NCBI GenBank assembly: GCA_032768795.1
Contig: CP136491.1
Coordinates: 1,426,001-1,490,000 of the forward strand
Length of the DNA: 64,000 bases
Source: Tremella fuciformis
Taxonomy: Eukaryota; Basidiomycota; Tremellomycetes; Tremellales; Tremellaceae
Direction of reading: 5' to 3'
Below the pieces are notes generated by a model, which saw nothing but the letters and a program-made list of their open reading frames with translations, searched no databases and was not told the DNA's origin. This document shows positions 62,313 through 64,000 of this stretch, piece after piece. Position 1 is the first letter of the stretch; every line of letters starts with the position of its first letter. Position numbers and translations under genes: made by a program.

Positions 62313-62876
62313 CCTTTGCTAGCATTCACTTGGCACATGTCAATGTCGCCTGTTGCATGACAACTGCTATTTCGATGGCTCGGAGTAAAGTGTGCCTGAG
62401 CGCGCGTTTTCCCTCGGCCCACGAGAAAGACAAAGACAACGAGAAAGCTTACTCGAGCCAAGGTTTCGATAACACCTCCAGCGTCCTCCTCCGCACATCA
62501 TCACCATCTCCCACAACTCATCTCGCTGGTCGAGTCCCCGCATAGATCAAGCCCTCAGCGCAGTGCGCATATGGCCAATTTGACGACGCGCGCACACGAA
62601 TTGATAACGCCCCGCCCGCTCGCAGCGTGACGAACTCGCAACGCCCCACTTCTTCCATACGTCGACATCCATTACTCACGACTTGGGTTGCCTACCTCTA
62701 GCATCCTCACCCACATTCCCACAAAGTGCTCCACCGCTCTGTACGCTTGCCATGGTCCTTTGAGCAGAGAGACAGCCATCCGGATCGACCAAAGGTACCA
62801 ATCCCCCTCCCTGCCTCCTCTCCCTTCCTTCGTCCAGTAATCGCTTCATCCCACCGGCAATCGATCAAACCTCGCC
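62313..62876. promoter_or_regulatory. Promoter and leader of the SOG2-like gene
   Basis: About 560 bases, C/T-rich towards the ATG at 62877. No TATA box is obvious, and no gene is supported. Confidence 0.5.
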
Positions 62877-64000
62877 ATGTCCCGCGGACCAGGCGCCCCT
62901 TCCGCTCCTCAACCCTCCTCTTCACGGTCGACCTTGCGAATCAATACCGACCCTCATACGCGATTCCGCTCAAACTCGGCGACATCCGGACTGCCCTCGC
63001 CGCGTTTTCACGGCCTCACGCCCATGTTTGGTGTGGAGGGCCACCATGTCTCGCGCAGCATGAGTCACGCGCCTTCGCCCACGGGTGCGGAGAGGATGGA
63101 TGTCGCAGCCGCCGTGCAGGGGCTGCGATCGGGCTTGAGTAGTCGCGAAGCACCGCAGGGCGAGACGAATGACCTCAGTCCATCCTACGACACGGGATCA
63201 AGAGCTACACGACCCGAGGCAGGGGGTTTGAGAGTGGTGGAGGAGAGTCCCGTGTCCCGCACTGGGTCCGAAGGGTCGATCGCGAAGATCCAACGGGCAT
63301 TGGAGAAGAGTCCTGACGGCGGAGAGACGGTGGACCTCAGCAGAAGGGGTTTCGAAGGAATCGGTGACGAGGAGATCGAGTATCTCCAGACAGCGGTGCA
63401 GAAGGGCGGTGTATGGAGGTCAGTCATACCGTCTTTTCCTCTGCTGGATTGACAAGGCAGGCTCGCTCTCTCATATAATGCCCTGCGCGACCGCTCTCTG
63501 GCATATTCTTTCTCCCAGCTCAGCCGACTAAGATATCTCAATCTGAAGGGCAACCAGTTCACCTACTTTCCCGAACCCGTAAGTCTCAGTTAGCTGCCCC
63601 GTCGGGTTCCGGGAATGCTTCGTGCCCGATCGCGTCTCGCGGGTAGCTAGCTGACGCCTTCAGCTCACCGACATGCCCTCACTCGAGATCCTGGACCTCT
63701 CGAAGAACCGCATCACGTCGTTTCCTGATGAGCCTGGTCGGTTGGTCAAGCTCAAGGTCCTCTCCTTGACGTATAACAACATCTGTACCCTGCCCGACTA
63801 TATGGTCCGTTTCGACAACCTAAAGGTGTTCAAGCTGGGTCAGAATCCTATCGAGTGGCCTGTGGGTCGCGCAACTCCGGATGGTATCACACTGACATAT
63901 AGCCGCGCGAAGTGCTGGGTGCTATGGTCGAGCTTGAAGTCGCCGATGATGCTGAGAAAGCTGCCGGAGGCAAAAGGAAAGAAGAAGACTTGAGACCCTG
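62877..64000 (+). CDS. Leucine-rich repeat protein, SOG2-like, 5' part
   Basis: The gene runs off the right end. An N-terminal Ser/Pro/Arg-rich region of about 150 residues leads to ETVDLSRRGFEGIGDEEIEYLQ, then leucine-rich repeats: LALSYNALRDRSL, LRYLNLKGNQFTYFPEPL, LEILDLSKNRITSFPDE, LKVLSLTYNNICTLPDYM and LKVFKLGQNPIEWPPREVLG. At least three introns are visible (at 63419, after EP at 63578, and after WP at about 63860). SOG2 is part of the RAM signalling network controlling cell morphogenesis with the kinases Cbk1 and Kic1; that name rests on repeat style and position, so it is tentative. Confidence 0.75.

Overview
The window is nuclear DNA of a fungus, most likely a basidiomycete yeast of the Tremellomycetes type. 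Genes lie on both strands and are cut by many very short introns, mostly 38–55 bases. The introns carry a clear CTGAC/CTGAT/CTAAC branch motif a few bases before the acceptor. Coding sequence is GC-rich and intergenic gaps are often under 500 bases. The placement is my inference from gene structure and protein families; I could not run a database search. Coordinates of spliced genes are outer limits, and exon junctions were read by eye from reading frame, splice motifs and family alignment.

Layout. 1–1707: 3' part of a low-complexity protein. 1847–5104: two tandem paralogues with a nucleotidyltransferase-like GG…HGDLD…FYQVD signature. 6093–8306: two membrane proteins. 8595–10047: a two-domain cupin made by internal duplication. 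10194–13158: one continuous reading frame joining a class I glutamine amidotransferase to the NEDD8-activating enzyme UBA3. 13444–18244: a VPS51-like protein, the DEAD-box helicase DBP6 and a THYN1/EVE protein. 18522–21542: two membrane proteins. 22026–29102: the mitochondrial i-AAA protease, a peroxiredoxin, HGH1 and RAE1. 29919–35925: an unknown protein, an NDUFAF6-like protein, a second unknown protein, a DUF4604 protein and a methyltransferase. 36082–42972: GYP7 and SEC24, divergent. 43202–47796: an unknown protein, the RIO2 kinase, a gene-poor hairpin-rich island and a small zinc protein. 48744–51250: an MFS sugar/polyol transporter. 52865–57047: an unknown protein, an AN1 zinc-finger protein and a DUF2456-like membrane protein. 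57232–63993: glucose-6-phosphate isomerase, NUP85 and the start of a SOG2-like leucine-rich repeat protein, which runs off the right end.

Most genes are single-copy housekeeping functions: membrane traffic (VPS51, GYP7, SEC24), ribosome biogenesis (DBP6, RIO2), nuclear pore and mRNA export (NUP85, RAE1), mitochondria (i-AAA protease, NDUFAF6) and glycolysis (GPI). They do not form a single pathway cluster. Four things stand out. The amidotransferase–UBA3 frame has no stop codon between the two enzymes. About ten introns begin with GC instead of GT. The cupin gene duplicated with its introns and exon lengths intact. A 1.5-kb island near 46 kb holds three tight hairpins in under 100 bases.
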